From contig CAVVFO010000001.1 in NCBI GenBank assembly GCA_963747595.1, forward strand, positions 682,001 to 746,000: 64,000 nt of DNA, read 5' to 3'. Origin of the DNA: Oleiagrimonas sp963747595 (lineage in GTDB: Bacteria; Pseudomonadota; Gammaproteobacteria; Xanthomonadales; Rhodanobacteraceae). Position numbers and translations under genes: made by a program. Below are positions 15,586 to 26,419 of this stretch, piece after piece (within the stretch, counting starts at the first letter, position 1; each line of letters starts with the position of its first letter). Under the pieces are notes generated by a model, which worked only from the letters and a program-made list of their open reading frames with translations, ran no database searches and had not been told where the DNA came from.

Positions 15586-16371
15586 TCAGGCGCCTTCGGT
15601 GAGCGGCGATGGACCAGCGTGCTGGCCCTTCAGGCGCGCGACCAGCGCCTGCAGCACGGCCTGCGTCGCCGGCTCGAACCAGGCGTCGAGAAACCGTTCC
15701 ACCGGCAGGGCGTTGGTATCGGCAAAGGCCTGCGTCAGGTCGGCGCGGGCCATGGAGCGGGTGGCCAGCATGGCCGCACCGGGCAGCGCCAGCAGGTCAT
15801 CCAGCCAGCGCCGGGCGCGCTGCGATACCTGTTCCACGGGCACCAGTTCGTCGACCAGGCCGATTTCCCGTGCGTGTTCGGCATCGATCATGGCGCCGGA
15901 CACCAGCAGGCGTTCGGCGCGATAGGCGCCAATGATGCGGCGCATCGCCAGCTGGATGCAGTCGGGAACGATCAGGCCCACCTGCACTTCGTTGAGGCCG
16001 ATCTTGAAGGGCCCGTGTGCCATCACGCGGTAATCGCACATCAGCGCCAGCACGGCACCACCGGCAGGGCTGTGCCCGGTGACTGCAGCCACGATCGGAA
16101 TCGGTGCCCGCGCCAGGGCCGCGCACAGGGCGAAGAACTCGCCCCAGAACGCGCGCATGGCATCGCGGTCCAGTGTCAGCAGGACGGGAATATCCAGCCC
16201 GGCTGAAAACATGCCCTGCGATCCGCTGAGGATGATGCCGCGGGCACCCTCGTGCGGTGCACGTTCCACCGCCTGGCGCAATGCGGTGACCAGGGACGGA
16301 TCGAGCGCATTTACCGGCGCCCGATCCAGCCGGATGTGCATGATTTCGCCGCTGCTCTGGATGTCGAGCAT
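15586..16371 (-). CDS. Enoyl-CoA hydratase/isomerase family protein (second copy)
   Basis: Crotonase-superfamily protein of 261 residues. It has MFSAGLDIPVLLTL near residue 60 and AAVTGHSPAGGAVLALMCDY near residue 100, then NEVQVGLIVPDCIQLAMRRI. In place of the hydratase Glu in GGGMELA it has GGAVLAL, and the second acidic position is NEVQVGL, closer to the delta3-delta2-enoyl-CoA isomerase (Eci) pattern than to hydratases. An isomerase role in unsaturated fatty acid breakdown is therefore plausible. A strong AGGAG lies 8 nt before the ATG at 16371. It is not similar enough to the gene at 10792 to be a recent duplicate. Confidence 0.85.
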   Translation of the reverse strand: MLDIQSSGEIMHIRLDRAPVNALDPSLVTALRQAVERAPHEGARGIILSGSQGMFSAGLDIPVLLTLDRDAMRAFWGEFFALCAALARAPIPIVAAVTGHSPAGGAVLALMCDYRVMAHGPFKIGLNEVQVGLIVPDCIQLAMRRIIGAYRAERLLVSGAMIDAEHAREIGLVDELVPVEQVSQRARRWLDDLLALPGAAMLATRSMARADLTQAFADTNALPVERFLDAWFEPATQAVLQALVARLKGQHAGPSPLTEGA

Positions 16372-16411
16372 GGTCCTGCTCCTTTGTCGCAAGTCGACGC
16401 TTCAAGAGCCC

Positions 16412-17845
16412 TCAGCGTTCATCTGCCGCGGTCCAGCTGTAGTGCACGCTGTAGTCCAGCGTGGCCTTGCCATTGCCGGGGACTTTCACGTGAAACTCCA
16501 GCGTATCGGGCCCGGTCTTGCTCGGCGGCTGACTGGATGAGGTCAGGCTCCAGTTGTTCCAGCGATCGGGATGTTCGCGCACGGTGACGGTGTGCTCGGT
16601 CTTGCCCGCATTGCTCAACGTCACGCGGAACGACTCGTCCATGCTGTGCCGCGCGTTGTCGACACGAAATGCGGTGCGCTGGCGGTTGCCTGTCAGGTCG
16701 AAGGCCCGGCCCAGCACCAGATGCACCGCCCCGCCTTTGGGCGTGTCCCCGATGTTGCCTTCGCCGATGAATTCGGCGTGGCCGTCCTTGTCCAGGCTCA
16801 GTACACGCAGGGTGCCCGAGGGAAACGAATCGAAGGCCTTGAAGCGCAGGTCGCTGGTGACATGGTCCTGGCCGCTGCCGTTGCCGTAGTTTTCGCTGGT
16901 CATCGGCTGCGAAGGCTGAAAGGTGTTCCCGTTCTCGTAGTCCCAGGTGCGCTCGCAGTCCAGCGTGTGGGCCTCGTACAGCGGGCTTTGCGTGACGCTG
17001 TTGCTGGGCAGGTCGACGCGGCCGGGGAGGGTGAAGGTGCGGTAATCGCCCAGAGTATCCTGCTGCGGCGTGTTCTTGGCGCGCGCCATCATGGCGACCG
17101 GATGCGGCCCGGAGGACTGCGTGAAGTTGGGCTTGCCGGCCACCAGCTTGAGTTGTGCATTGTTCCAGTCGCGGCCGCTGCGATTGGCGATGCTGGCACG
17201 CGCGTGAAAGCGCATGCGGCAGCTGTGGTCGGGCTGCAGGGTGGCGCTGTAGGCGGCGCGCCAGCCCAGCCCTGCGGTCGGGTAGGTGAGGTTGGCCTTG
17301 ACGCGGCCGCTGGCGCCGCTGTCCAGTTTCACCTGCAGCCGCGAACCGCCGCCGATCTGGCCGCCGGTCAGCCGCACGGCTGCGTAATTGCGCACGATGG
17401 TGGGGCCGAACACATCACCGCTGATGAGCAGACTGCCGTCGCCGCCGACGCCAGCCAGCGTGCCCTGCGCCAGGTTCTGGCCATTGCCGCCCTCTACCGT
17501 GACCTGTTTGCCGATGTGTCCCGTCAGCGTGCCGTTGTGGCCTTGCGACAGCAGCAGGCGTTGCGAAATCAGCTTGATGTGCCGACTGGACGGAAAACTC
17601 AGCATCACGGCCTCGGGATCCAGATAATCGGGCAGATTGCCGAACACGATGCGCTGGGTGCCCTTGCTCAATGCCAGTGCACGGGTCTCGTGAATCATGG
17701 CATGGCCGCTGTCCACAGCCTGGCCGGTGGGCCGGAACAGATTGGCATTGTCGCCGTTGTACAGCGTCAGGTCCGGTCCGTCGGCAGCGATGGCGGGCGC
17801 GGCACAGATAGCCATCAGGGCGATAGCGAGCAGGGTACGTGGCAT
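16412..17845 (-). CDS. DUF4139 domain-containing exported protein
   Basis: A 477-residue protein with signal peptide (MPRTLLAIALMAICAAPAIA) and the beta-rich DUF4139 region across most of its length, visible in LTYPTAGLGWRAAYSATL, the closing VTVREHPDRWNNW and FHVKVPGNGKATLDYSVHYSW. Members are periplasmic or surface proteins of unknown function. GGAGGA lies 9 nt upstream of the ATG, and a TATCAT hexamer further upstream may be the -10. It is followed 40 bp downstream on the same strand by the enoyl-CoA isomerase-like gene, so co-transcription is possible. Confidence 0.85.
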   Translation of the reverse strand: MPRTLLAIALMAICAAPAIAADGPDLTLYNGDNANLFRPTGQAVDSGHAMIHETRALALSKGTQRIVFGNLPDYLDPEAVMLSFPSSRHIKLISQRLLLSQGHNGTLTGHIGKQVTVEGGNGQNLAQGTLAGVGGDGSLLISGDVFGPTIVRNYAAVRLTGGQIGGGSRLQVKLDSGASGRVKANLTYPTAGLGWRAAYSATLQPDHSCRMRFHARASIANRSGRDWNNAQLKLVAGKPNFTQSSGPHPVAMMARAKNTPQQDTLGDYRTFTLPGRVDLPSNSVTQSPLYEAHTLDCERTWDYENGNTFQPSQPMTSENYGNGSGQDHVTSDLRFKAFDSFPSGTLRVLSLDKDGHAEFIGEGNIGDTPKGGAVHLVLGRAFDLTGNRQRTAFRVDNARHSMDESFRVTLSNAGKTEHTVTVREHPDRWNNWSLTSSSQPPSKTGPDTLEFHVKVPGNGKATLDYSVHYSWTAADER

Positions 17846-17972
17846 GGCGCGTCATCCTCCGTGTAGAGACGGCGTCAATGATAGCGTTACATCGTGCGCG
17901 CGAAGTGAACCTTGCATCAGTGCCTCGCAGGTCCGTCGCGCGCGCTCTTGCATTCCGCGGCGCCCCGCGGTG

Positions 17973-18428
17973 TCAGCCGCCGGCGGCCTCGCGTACCGCG
18001 GCCGGCAGGGGCACGGGCTTGCCGGTGGACGGATCCATCCACACGGTGACCACGTGGCCGTCGCAACAGACCGTTTCCTGATCGTCGTCGACGATGCGGT
18101 GGCCAAGCGTCAATGAACTGTTGCCCATGCGCTGGCAGTCCAGTTCCACGCTGATGCGCGCCGGCCAGGCGATGGGGCGGCGATAGTTGAGCTGGCTGGC
18201 GACCAGTACCGGCATGGCGTGCGCATTGCGCCATTCGCCGCGGATCTGCATGAGCCATTGCAGCCGGGCATCTTCCAGGTAGGTCAGGTAGGTGGCGTTG
18301 TTGACGTGGTTGAACGCGTCCAGATCGCGCCAGCGTACCGGCATGGGTACGCGGATCAGCGTCGTGGCGGGCTGGCTGGTTTCCGCTGACGAGGGGGAGG
18401 CAGCGTCGGATGTGCTGGCGTGTGTCAT
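17973..18428 (-). CDS. Acyl-CoA thioesterase, 4-hydroxybenzoyl-CoA thioesterase family
   Basis: A 151-residue hot-dog-fold thioesterase. The catalytic motif RDLDAFNHVNNATYLTYLE near residue 34 has the Asp and the HVNN stretch of the YbgC/4HBT group. It hydrolyses acyl-CoA thioesters in the cytosol, but the chain-length preference cannot be read. The N-terminal 25 residues are Ser/Thr/Ala-rich and poorly conserved, so the true start may be later (for example the Met at MPVRWRDLDAF). It lies 21 bp downstream of uvrA on the same strand. Confidence 0.85.
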   Translation of the reverse strand: MTHASTSDAASPSSAETSQPATTLIRVPMPVRWRDLDAFNHVNNATYLTYLEDARLQWLMQIRGEWRNAHAMPVLVASQLNYRRPIAWPARISVELDCQRMGNSSLTLGHRIVDDDQETVCCDGHVVTVWMDPSTGKPVPLPAAVREAAGG

Positions 18429-18449
18429 GTATCGGTAGCCGTTGATTTG

Positions 18450-21362
<2,913 letters not shown>

Positions 21363-21758
21363 GTGGTATCTCGGAACATGGGGGAAGTGGGATCGCAGTA
21401 CGACGCCATGAACATGACGAAGCCGCAACCATGGCAACGTAATCGTGTCGCAAGATCTGCGATCGCGCGTTGAAAATATCAATGGTGAGGATGGTCAACA
21501 GGGCCGATTTTAACAGCCGGAATGTGGCCGGATCGTCGATATTCGATCGCTCGCCGCTGGACCGGGAGATCATTCCCCGGATGCCTGCCGACGTGCATGA
21601 AGCGGTGGCGTTGGGATGGCCGCGGTGCGTCCTCGACACATGGCGATGGTCGCCTGGCTGCAGAACGATCATGCCGAATGGCACAAGGCGCATGCCCGGC
21701 GAGCCATTCAGCCACGTGCGCCGCGATGCCCCGCTGTGTGGATGGGCGTGGGCCGGCG
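21363..21758. other. Intergenic stretch between uvrA and the rplU promoter
   Basis: About 400 bp between the divergent uvrA and rplU genes. It must hold the uvrA promoter, but no convincing -35/-10 pair or LexA-type palindrome could be fixed. Open frames run across it but none has a ribosome site or recognisable product. Confidence 0.5.
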
Positions 21759-21788
21759 TTGCACAAGCACATGATACAGCAGTACAAT
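21759..21788 (+). promoter_or_regulatory. Promoter of rplU-rpmA
   Basis: TTGCAC at 21759-21764 and TACAAT at 21783-21788 are separated by 18 bp. The predicted leader is about 80 nt and contains a stem-loop near 21793-21815 (GGTTC...GAACC with GCG/CGC inside), a possible site for ribosomal-protein feedback. Confidence 0.65.
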
Positions 21789-21873
21789 CGCGGGTTCGCG
21801 CATGCCGCGAGAACCAACGGGTGGCCCGATGCATGCGGCCAACCCGAAATAAGAACTACAGAAGGATCCCATC

Positions 21874-22194
21874 ATGTACGCAGTCATCAAGACCGGCGGC
21901 AAGCAATACCGCGTCATGCAGGGCGAGTACCTGCGCGTGGAAAAGCTTGAAGCCGATGTGGACAGCACCATCGAATTCGACCAGGTCCTGCTGGTCGGTG
22001 AAGGCGAGTCGGTCAGCGTCGGCACGCCGATGCTCGATGGCGCCACGGTGAGCGCCAAGGTGCTCAGTCACGGTCGTGCCGACAAGGTGCGCATCGTGAA
22101 ATTCCGCCGGCGCAAGCACCACAAGAAGCAGCAGGGTCATCGTCAGCATTACACCGAAATCGAGATCACCGGCATCGCCGGTGGCTCCAAGTAA
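21874..22194 (+). CDS. rplU: 50S ribosomal protein L21
   Basis: A 106-residue ribosomal protein that binds 23S rRNA. It begins MYAVIKTGGKQYRVMQGEYL, the standard L21 N-terminus, and carries the basic block FRRRKHHKKQQGHRQHYTEI near residue 77. AGAAGGA lies just upstream of the ATG. It is the first gene of rplU-rpmA, with 15 bp between them, as in nearly all bacteria. Confidence 0.98.
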   Translation: MYAVIKTGGKQYRVMQGEYLRVEKLEADVDSTIEFDQVLLVGEGESVSVGTPMLDGATVSAKVLSHGRADKVRIVKFRRRKHHKKQQGHRQHYTEIEITGIAGGSK

Positions 22195-22209
22195 CAGGAG
22201 TCCAGCACC

Positions 22210-22467
22210 ATGGCACACAAGAAAGGCGTAGGTTCCAGCCGCAACGGTCGCGATTCCAACCCGAAGTATCTGGGCGTCAAGATCTATGGCGGCCAGGCCA
22301 TCGAGGCCGGCAACATCATCGTGCGTCAGCGCGGTACCCGCTTTCATGCCGGCAATGGCGTGGGCCTGGGGCGTGACCACACGCTGTTCGCGCTGGTCGA
22401 TGGCAAGGTCCAGTTCAAGACCCGTGGCAACAAGAACCGCAAGTTCGTCGACGTCGTGCAGGGCTGA
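22210..22467 (+). CDS. rpmA: 50S ribosomal protein L27
   Basis: An 85-residue ribosomal protein next to the peptidyl-transferase centre. It begins MAHKKGVGSSRNGRDSNPKY and carries RQRGTRFHAGNGVGLGRDHT, both standard. The short unprocessed N-terminal form is typical of Gram-negative bacteria. A factor-independent terminator follows 27 bp after the stop. Confidence 0.98.
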   Translation: MAHKKGVGSSRNGRDSNPKYLGVKIYGGQAIEAGNIIVRQRGTRFHAGNGVGLGRDHTLFALVDGKVQFKTRGNKNRKFVDVVQG

Positions 22468-22493
22468 ATCCCACTTCGTCAGATGTTCGACAG

Positions 22494-22517
22494 AGCCCCG
22501 CCATGCGCGGGGCTTTT
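22494..22517 (+). terminator. Terminator of rplU-rpmA
   Basis: An 8-bp stem AGCCCCGC / GCGGGGCT with a 5-nt loop, followed by TTTT. Confidence 0.85.
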
Positions 22518-22577
22518 CGTTGCAGCATGGTTTGCGAAACTCGGGACTCGGAAATAAAGCGTAAGCCTTCCGTGCCC

Positions 22578-22717
22578 GTCATCCCAGCGAAAGCTGGGAC
22601 CCATTTTGATCTTGTTACATCAGAGCGACAATGGATGATTCGCTTCGCTCACCCCTTCGGGGCCGTCCTTCGGACGTTCTGTGCGCAGAGCGCTTGTCCA
22701 GCTTTCGCTGGGATGAC
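22578..22717. repeat. MITE-like element with 20-bp perfect inverted ends
   Basis: Positions 22578-22597 (GTCATCCCAGCGAAAGCTGG) and 22698-22717 are exact reverse complements. The 100 bp between them hold small hairpins (CCCCTTCGGGG, GTCCTTCGGAC). Each end is itself a small dyad (CCCAGC...GCTGGG). No open frame fits a transposase. It sits between the rpmA terminator and obgE. Confidence 0.75.
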
Positions 22718-22807
22718 GAGCGTGCGTTGTCAGTCCTTAAATGCTTGTAACGTCCCGTATCATGCACCTGCGTTTCCCATTCCCTATTCCCGATTCCTGG
22801 CCCTCCA

Positions 22808-23893
22808 ATGAAATTCGTCGACGAAGCAACCATCAGGGTCCAGGCCGGCAACGGCGGCAACGGCTGCGCCAGTTTCCGCCGCGAGAAGTACATTCCGTTC
22901 GGCGGCCCCAACGGTGGCGATGGCGGCAGCGGCGGCTCGGTGTGGCTCGTTGCCGATGAAGGCCTCAATACGCTGATCGATTTTCGTCACCAGCGCCAGT
23001 TCAAGGCCGAGCGCGGCCAGAACGGCATGGGCAGCGACAAGTATGGCCGCGGCGGCGAGGATACGTTGGTCCGCGTGCCCATCGGCACCGTGGTGGTGAA
23101 TGTGGAGACCGACGAGATCATCGGCGATCTGACCCGTCACGGGGAGCGTCTGCTGGTCGCCAGGGGCGGCGAGGGCGGGCTGGGCAACATTCACTTCAAG
23201 AGTTCGGTCAATCGCGCACCGCGCAAGTCCACGCCTGGCACGGCGGGCGAGGTGCGTGAACTCAAGCTGGAGCTGAAATCGCTGGCCGACGTGGGCTTGC
23301 TGGGCTTTCCCAACGCCGGCAAGTCCACCTTCATCCGCGCCGTCTCTGCGGCCACGCCGCGGGTGGCGGATTACCCCTTCACCACGCTGCACCCGCATCT
23401 GGGCGTGGTGCGTATCGAAGCCGACCGCAGTTTCGTCATTGCCGACATCCCCGGCCTGATCGAGGGCGCGGCCGAAGGCGCGGGGCTGGGCATGCAGTTT
23501 CTGCGGCACGTGGCACGCACGCGGCTGCTGTTGCATATCGTGGATGTGGCGCCGATCGACGGCAGCGACCCGGTGGAACAGGTCCGCGCCATCGAGCAGG
23601 AATTGAAAGAGTTCGACCCCGAACTGCTGCAGCGGCCGCGCTGGCTGGTCCTGAACAAGGTGGACCTGCTGGAGGCCGAAACGCGCGACGCGAGACTCCA
23701 GGACGTCGTCGATCAGCTTGGCTGGAGCGAGCCCTGGTTCGCCATGTCGGCCGGGTTGCGTGAAGGAACGCGCGAGATCTGTTTCAAGGTGCAGCAGCTG
23801 TTCGATCAGCAGCGGGCCGAACAGCGTGACGCCGCACGTGCCGGGGATGATGTGCGCATGCGCGGCGAGGCCGGCGCGGGCGAAGACGCTTGA
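22808..23893 (+). CDS. obgE: GTPase ObgE/CgtA
   Basis: A 361-residue ribosome-assembly and stress GTPase. The glycine-rich Obg fold covers about residues 1-158 (QAGNGGNGCASFRREKYIPF, GGDGGSGGSVW). The G domain follows with G1 GFPNAGKST near residue 166, G2 DYPFTTLHPHLG, G3 DIPGLIEGA, G4 NKVD and G5 MSA. A hydrophilic tail ends the protein. Position downstream of rplU-rpmA is conserved in most proteobacteria, but here a terminator and a MITE-like element intervene, so obgE may have its own promoter. Confidence 0.97.
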   Translation: MKFVDEATIRVQAGNGGNGCASFRREKYIPFGGPNGGDGGSGGSVWLVADEGLNTLIDFRHQRQFKAERGQNGMGSDKYGRGGEDTLVRVPIGTVVVNVETDEIIGDLTRHGERLLVARGGEGGLGNIHFKSSVNRAPRKSTPGTAGEVRELKLELKSLADVGLLGFPNAGKSTFIRAVSAATPRVADYPFTTLHPHLGVVRIEADRSFVIADIPGLIEGAAEGAGLGMQFLRHVARTRLLLHIVDVAPIDGSDPVEQVRAIEQELKEFDPELLQRPRWLVLNKVDLLEAETRDARLQDVVDQLGWSEPWFAMSAGLREGTREICFKVQQLFDQQRAEQRDAARAGDDVRMRGEAGAGEDA

Positions 23894-23936
23894 TGGCGAC
23901 GGGCCCGTGTCGCGTTCGGATGGAACGTACGACCAC

Positions 23937-23963
23937 AAAAAAGCCGGCTTGCGCCGGCTTTTT
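23937..23963. terminator. Bidirectional terminator between obgE and rpsT
   Basis: AAAAAAGCCGGC, loop TTGC, GCCGGCTTTTT. A-run and T-run flank the stem, so it can end transcription of obgE (plus) and rpsT (minus). Confidence 0.9.
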
Positions 23964-23985
23964 CGGGCGTTGCCACGGCGAACCT

Positions 23986-24249
23986 TCAGTCCAGCGCGTG
24001 GATCTTCGCGTTGAGGCGGCTCTTGTGGCGTGCGGCCTTGTGCTTGTGGATCAGGCCACGCGCGGCGTAGCGATCCATCATCGGGATGGCGTTGGCGTAG
24101 GCTTCGGTCGCGGCGGCCTTGTCATTGGCTTCGATCGCATGGATGACCTTCTTCAACGCGGTACGCACCATGGAACGCGCACTGGCGTTGCGCACGCGGG
24201 TGTTTTCCGACTGGCGCGCACGCTTTTTCGCGGACTTGATGTTAGCCAA
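23986..24249 (-). CDS. rpsT: 30S ribosomal protein S20 (TTG start)
   Basis: An 87-residue primary 16S rRNA-binding protein. The sequence after the start is ANIKSAKKRARQSENTRVRN, the conserved S20 N-terminus. The only start that fits is a TTG at 24247-24249, with GGAG 7 nt upstream. E. coli rpsT also begins with UUG, and the weak start is part of its autogenous control, so the same control is likely here. It diverges from murJ, the classic arrangement. Confidence 0.96.
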   Translation of the reverse strand: MANIKSAKKRARQSENTRVRNASARSMVRTALKKVIHAIEANDKAAATEAYANAIPMMDRYAARGLIHKHKAARHKSRLNAKIHALD

Positions 24250-24383
24250 GGGATGACTCCGATTCGTCTGGGTGGGAAAAAGACGCTGATTATGCGGGGA
24301 AAATGCGGAGCCGTCAATGGGAAAGGCACGGGCCACAGGCGCGGCGCAGCACGCGGGAACCATGCCGCGGACGGAGTGGAAGC

Positions 24384-25991
24384 ATGAAAACTCCCAGCCT
24401 GTTGCGCGGCGTGCTGTCGTTCAGCTCAATGACCATGGTGTCGCGCGTGCTGGGGCTGGTGCGCGATATCGCCATCAACACCACGTTCGGTGCTTCCGCC
24501 GCCACCGACGCCTTCTGGGTGGCATTCCGCATTCCCAACTTCATGCGCCGGCTGTTTGCCGAAGGCTCGTTCTCCACCGCATTCGTGCCGGTATTCACCG
24601 AGGTCAAGGAGACGCGCAGTCATGCTGATCTGAAGGAGATGATGGCGCGGGTGTCCGGCACGCTGGGCGGGGTCCTGCTGGTGATCACGGCACTGGGGTT
24701 GATCTTCACGCCGGATCTGGCGTCGGTCTTCGCGCCCGGCTCCATCGACGAGCCGCACAAGCTCGATCTGACCGTCAAGCTGTTGCGTCTGACCTTCCCG
24801 TTCCTGTGGTTCGTGTCGCTGACGGCGATGGCGGCGGGCGCGTTGAACAGCTTCCACCGTTTTGCGTTGCCCGCGCTGGCCCCGGTCATCCTCAATGTGT
24901 GCATGATCGCCGGCGCGCTGTGGCTGGCGCCGCAGCTGGGGACGCCGATCATGGCCATGGGCTGGGCGATCCTCGCCGGCGGTGTGGCGCAGCTGGTGTT
25001 CCTGTTGCCGGCCTTGCGCGGCCTGGATCTGCTGGCGCTGCCGCGCTGGGGCTGGCAGCACGCGGACGTGCGCAAGATCATGCGACTGATGGTGCCGACG
25101 CTGTTCGGGTCGTCCGTGGCACAGGTCAACCTGCTGCTGGATACGGTGATCGCCTCGTTGCTCGTGACGGGATCGCAGAGCTGGCTGTCGCAGTCAACGC
25201 GGTTCCTGGAGCTGCCGCTGGGTGTGTTCGGCGTGGCGCTGGGAACAGTGATCCTGCCCGCCCTGTCGCGGCATCATGTCGGCACCGACCGCGAGGGATT
25301 TTCCAGATCGCTGGACTGGGGGCTGCGCATCGCGCTGATGATTTCCCTGCCGGCGATGTTCGCGCTGCTGCTGTTGGCCAAGCCGCTGGTGGCAACGCTG
25401 TTCCAGCACGGTGCATTCAACGCCTTCGACACGCGCATGGCGACGTTGTCGATCCTGGCCTTCACCTGCGGTCTGCCGGCCTATGCGCTGGTCAAGGTAC
25501 TGCTGCCGGCGTTCTACGCGCGTCAGGACACGCGCACGCCGGTGCGCGCGGGGGTGGTGGCGCTGGTGGCCAACATGATCTTCAACGTCGCGTTCATCGC
25601 GCTGCTGTTCCAGCTGTGGGCACCGCCCGCGGTAAAGCAGGAAAACTGGCTGGCCGGGATTGCCCAGGTTCCCGGCCTGCACATGGCGTTGGGCATCGCC
25701 GGTGCATTGTCCAGCTATCTCAATTTCGCATTGCTCTGGCACTGGTTGAGGCGCGCTGGCGTGTATCAGCGGCAGCCGGGCTGGGCGCGTCACATCGCGC
25801 GCCTGTTGCTGGCCTGCGCGGCGATGGCCGCGGTGTTGGTGCTGGGGCGCTGGATCTGGCCGGACTGGACCACCATCGGCACCTGGAAGCGCATCTGGCA
25901 TCTGCTGGTCATGGTGAGCGCAGGTGGCGCCACATACGTGGCAGTGCTGTTTGCAGCGGGCTTTCGATTACGTGAATTGCGCGGTGTTTAG
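24384..25991 (+). CDS. murJ: Lipid II flippase MurJ
   Basis: A 535-residue inner-membrane protein of the MOP superfamily with about 14 membrane segments that moves lipid II to the outer leaflet. The N-terminal MSRVLGLVRD-type motif (TMVSRVLGLVRDIAI) and NFMRRLFAEGSFSTAFVPVF near residue 52 are signature stretches; further ones are STRFLELPLGVFGVALGTVI and LPAFYARQDTRTPVR. Upstream ATG and GTG codons are in frame, but the ATG at 24384 has GGAG at a good distance and matches the family start. It heads the murJ-ribF-ileS-lspA-ispH series, interrupted here by repeats. Confidence 0.96.
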   Translation: MKTPSLLRGVLSFSSMTMVSRVLGLVRDIAINTTFGASAATDAFWVAFRIPNFMRRLFAEGSFSTAFVPVFTEVKETRSHADLKEMMARVSGTLGGVLLVITALGLIFTPDLASVFAPGSIDEPHKLDLTVKLLRLTFPFLWFVSLTAMAAGALNSFHRFALPALAPVILNVCMIAGALWLAPQLGTPIMAMGWAILAGGVAQLVFLLPALRGLDLLALPRWGWQHADVRKIMRLMVPTLFGSSVAQVNLLLDTVIASLLVTGSQSWLSQSTRFLELPLGVFGVALGTVILPALSRHHVGTDREGFSRSLDWGLRIALMISLPAMFALLLLAKPLVATLFQHGAFNAFDTRMATLSILAFTCGLPAYALVKVLLPAFYARQDTRTPVRAGVVALVANMIFNVAFIALLFQLWAPPAVKQENWLAGIAQVPGLHMALGIAGALSSYLNFALLWHWLRRAGVYQRQPGWARHIARLLLACAAMAAVLVLGRWIWPDWTTIGTWKRIWHLLVMVSAGGATYVAVLFAAGFRLRELRGV

Positions 25992-26008
25992 AAAGTCCGA
26001 AACAGCCC

Positions 26009-26195
26009 GCAGGGCGGCTCAAGGAATGCCAGTGACGGAGCCGCCTGCTTGCCAGAAGGTAGGGACGTCACCGCAAATTCCAGGGACAGGAAATGGACGT
26101 TCGTCAAGCAGGCGGCTCCGTCGCGTCGCTCCTGACCGGAGCCCCACAGGGATTTCCTTCGGTCAGAAGTCCCTTGTGGGATTGAGCCACCCTAC
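26009..26195. repeat. Interspersed palindromic repeat, copy 3 (long form)
   Basis: Begins about 17 bp after the murJ stop with GCAGGGCGGCTCAAGGAA and ends GGGATTGAGCCACCCTAC. It includes the blocks GACGGAGCCGCCTGCTTGC and CAAGCAGGCGGCTCCGTCGC plus the long-form module with GGGATTTCCTTCGGTCAG. Confidence 0.8.
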
Positions 26196-26244
26196 TATCC
26201 ATTCTGCGGTCCGCAGCAATGAGCGCTTCCTGAACTCGCCCCAC

Positions 26245-26388
26245 GGAGCATTCCCTCCGGTCATACCTCGGGCACTTCCTCCGGTCGCACCACGGGCACT
26301 TCCTCCGGTCGCACCACGGGCACTTCCTCCGGTCGCACCACGGGCACTTCCTCCGGTCGCATCACAGGCATTCCCTGCGGTCACATTG
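26245..26388. repeat. Six tandem copies of a 24-bp unit
   Basis: Six consecutive 24-bp units between murJ and ribF. Three in the middle (26269-26340) are identical, the fourth differs by one base, and the two outer units are diverged. The core GGGCACTTCCTCCGGT resembles the TTCCTTCGGTC module of the long palindromic repeats, so the array may have grown from a repeat fragment. The last unit ends just before the ribF -35. Confidence 0.9.
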
Positions 26389-26413
26389 TGCGGCGCAGCG
26401 CAACCGCTATACT
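26386..26413 (+). promoter_or_regulatory. Promoter of ribF
   Basis: TTGTGC at 26386-26391 and TATACT at 26408-26413, spacing 16 bp. The -10 ends 6 nt before the ATG at 26420, so the mRNA is probably leaderless. The -35 overlaps the end of the tandem array. Confidence 0.6.
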
Positions 26414-26419
26414 CGGCGG

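Noticed and set aside
10792..16371. The two crotonase-family genes as a recent duplication
   Set aside because: Their active-site regions differ (GGGMELAM versus GGAVLALM) and overall identity looks low, so they are distinct subfamilies.
21363..21480. LexA operator in front of uvrA
   Set aside because: Neither an E. coli-type CTGT-N8-ACAG nor a clear TTAGTA-type palindrome is present.
26245..26388. Possible CRISPR array
   Set aside because: Units follow each other directly with no spacers, and there are no cas genes.
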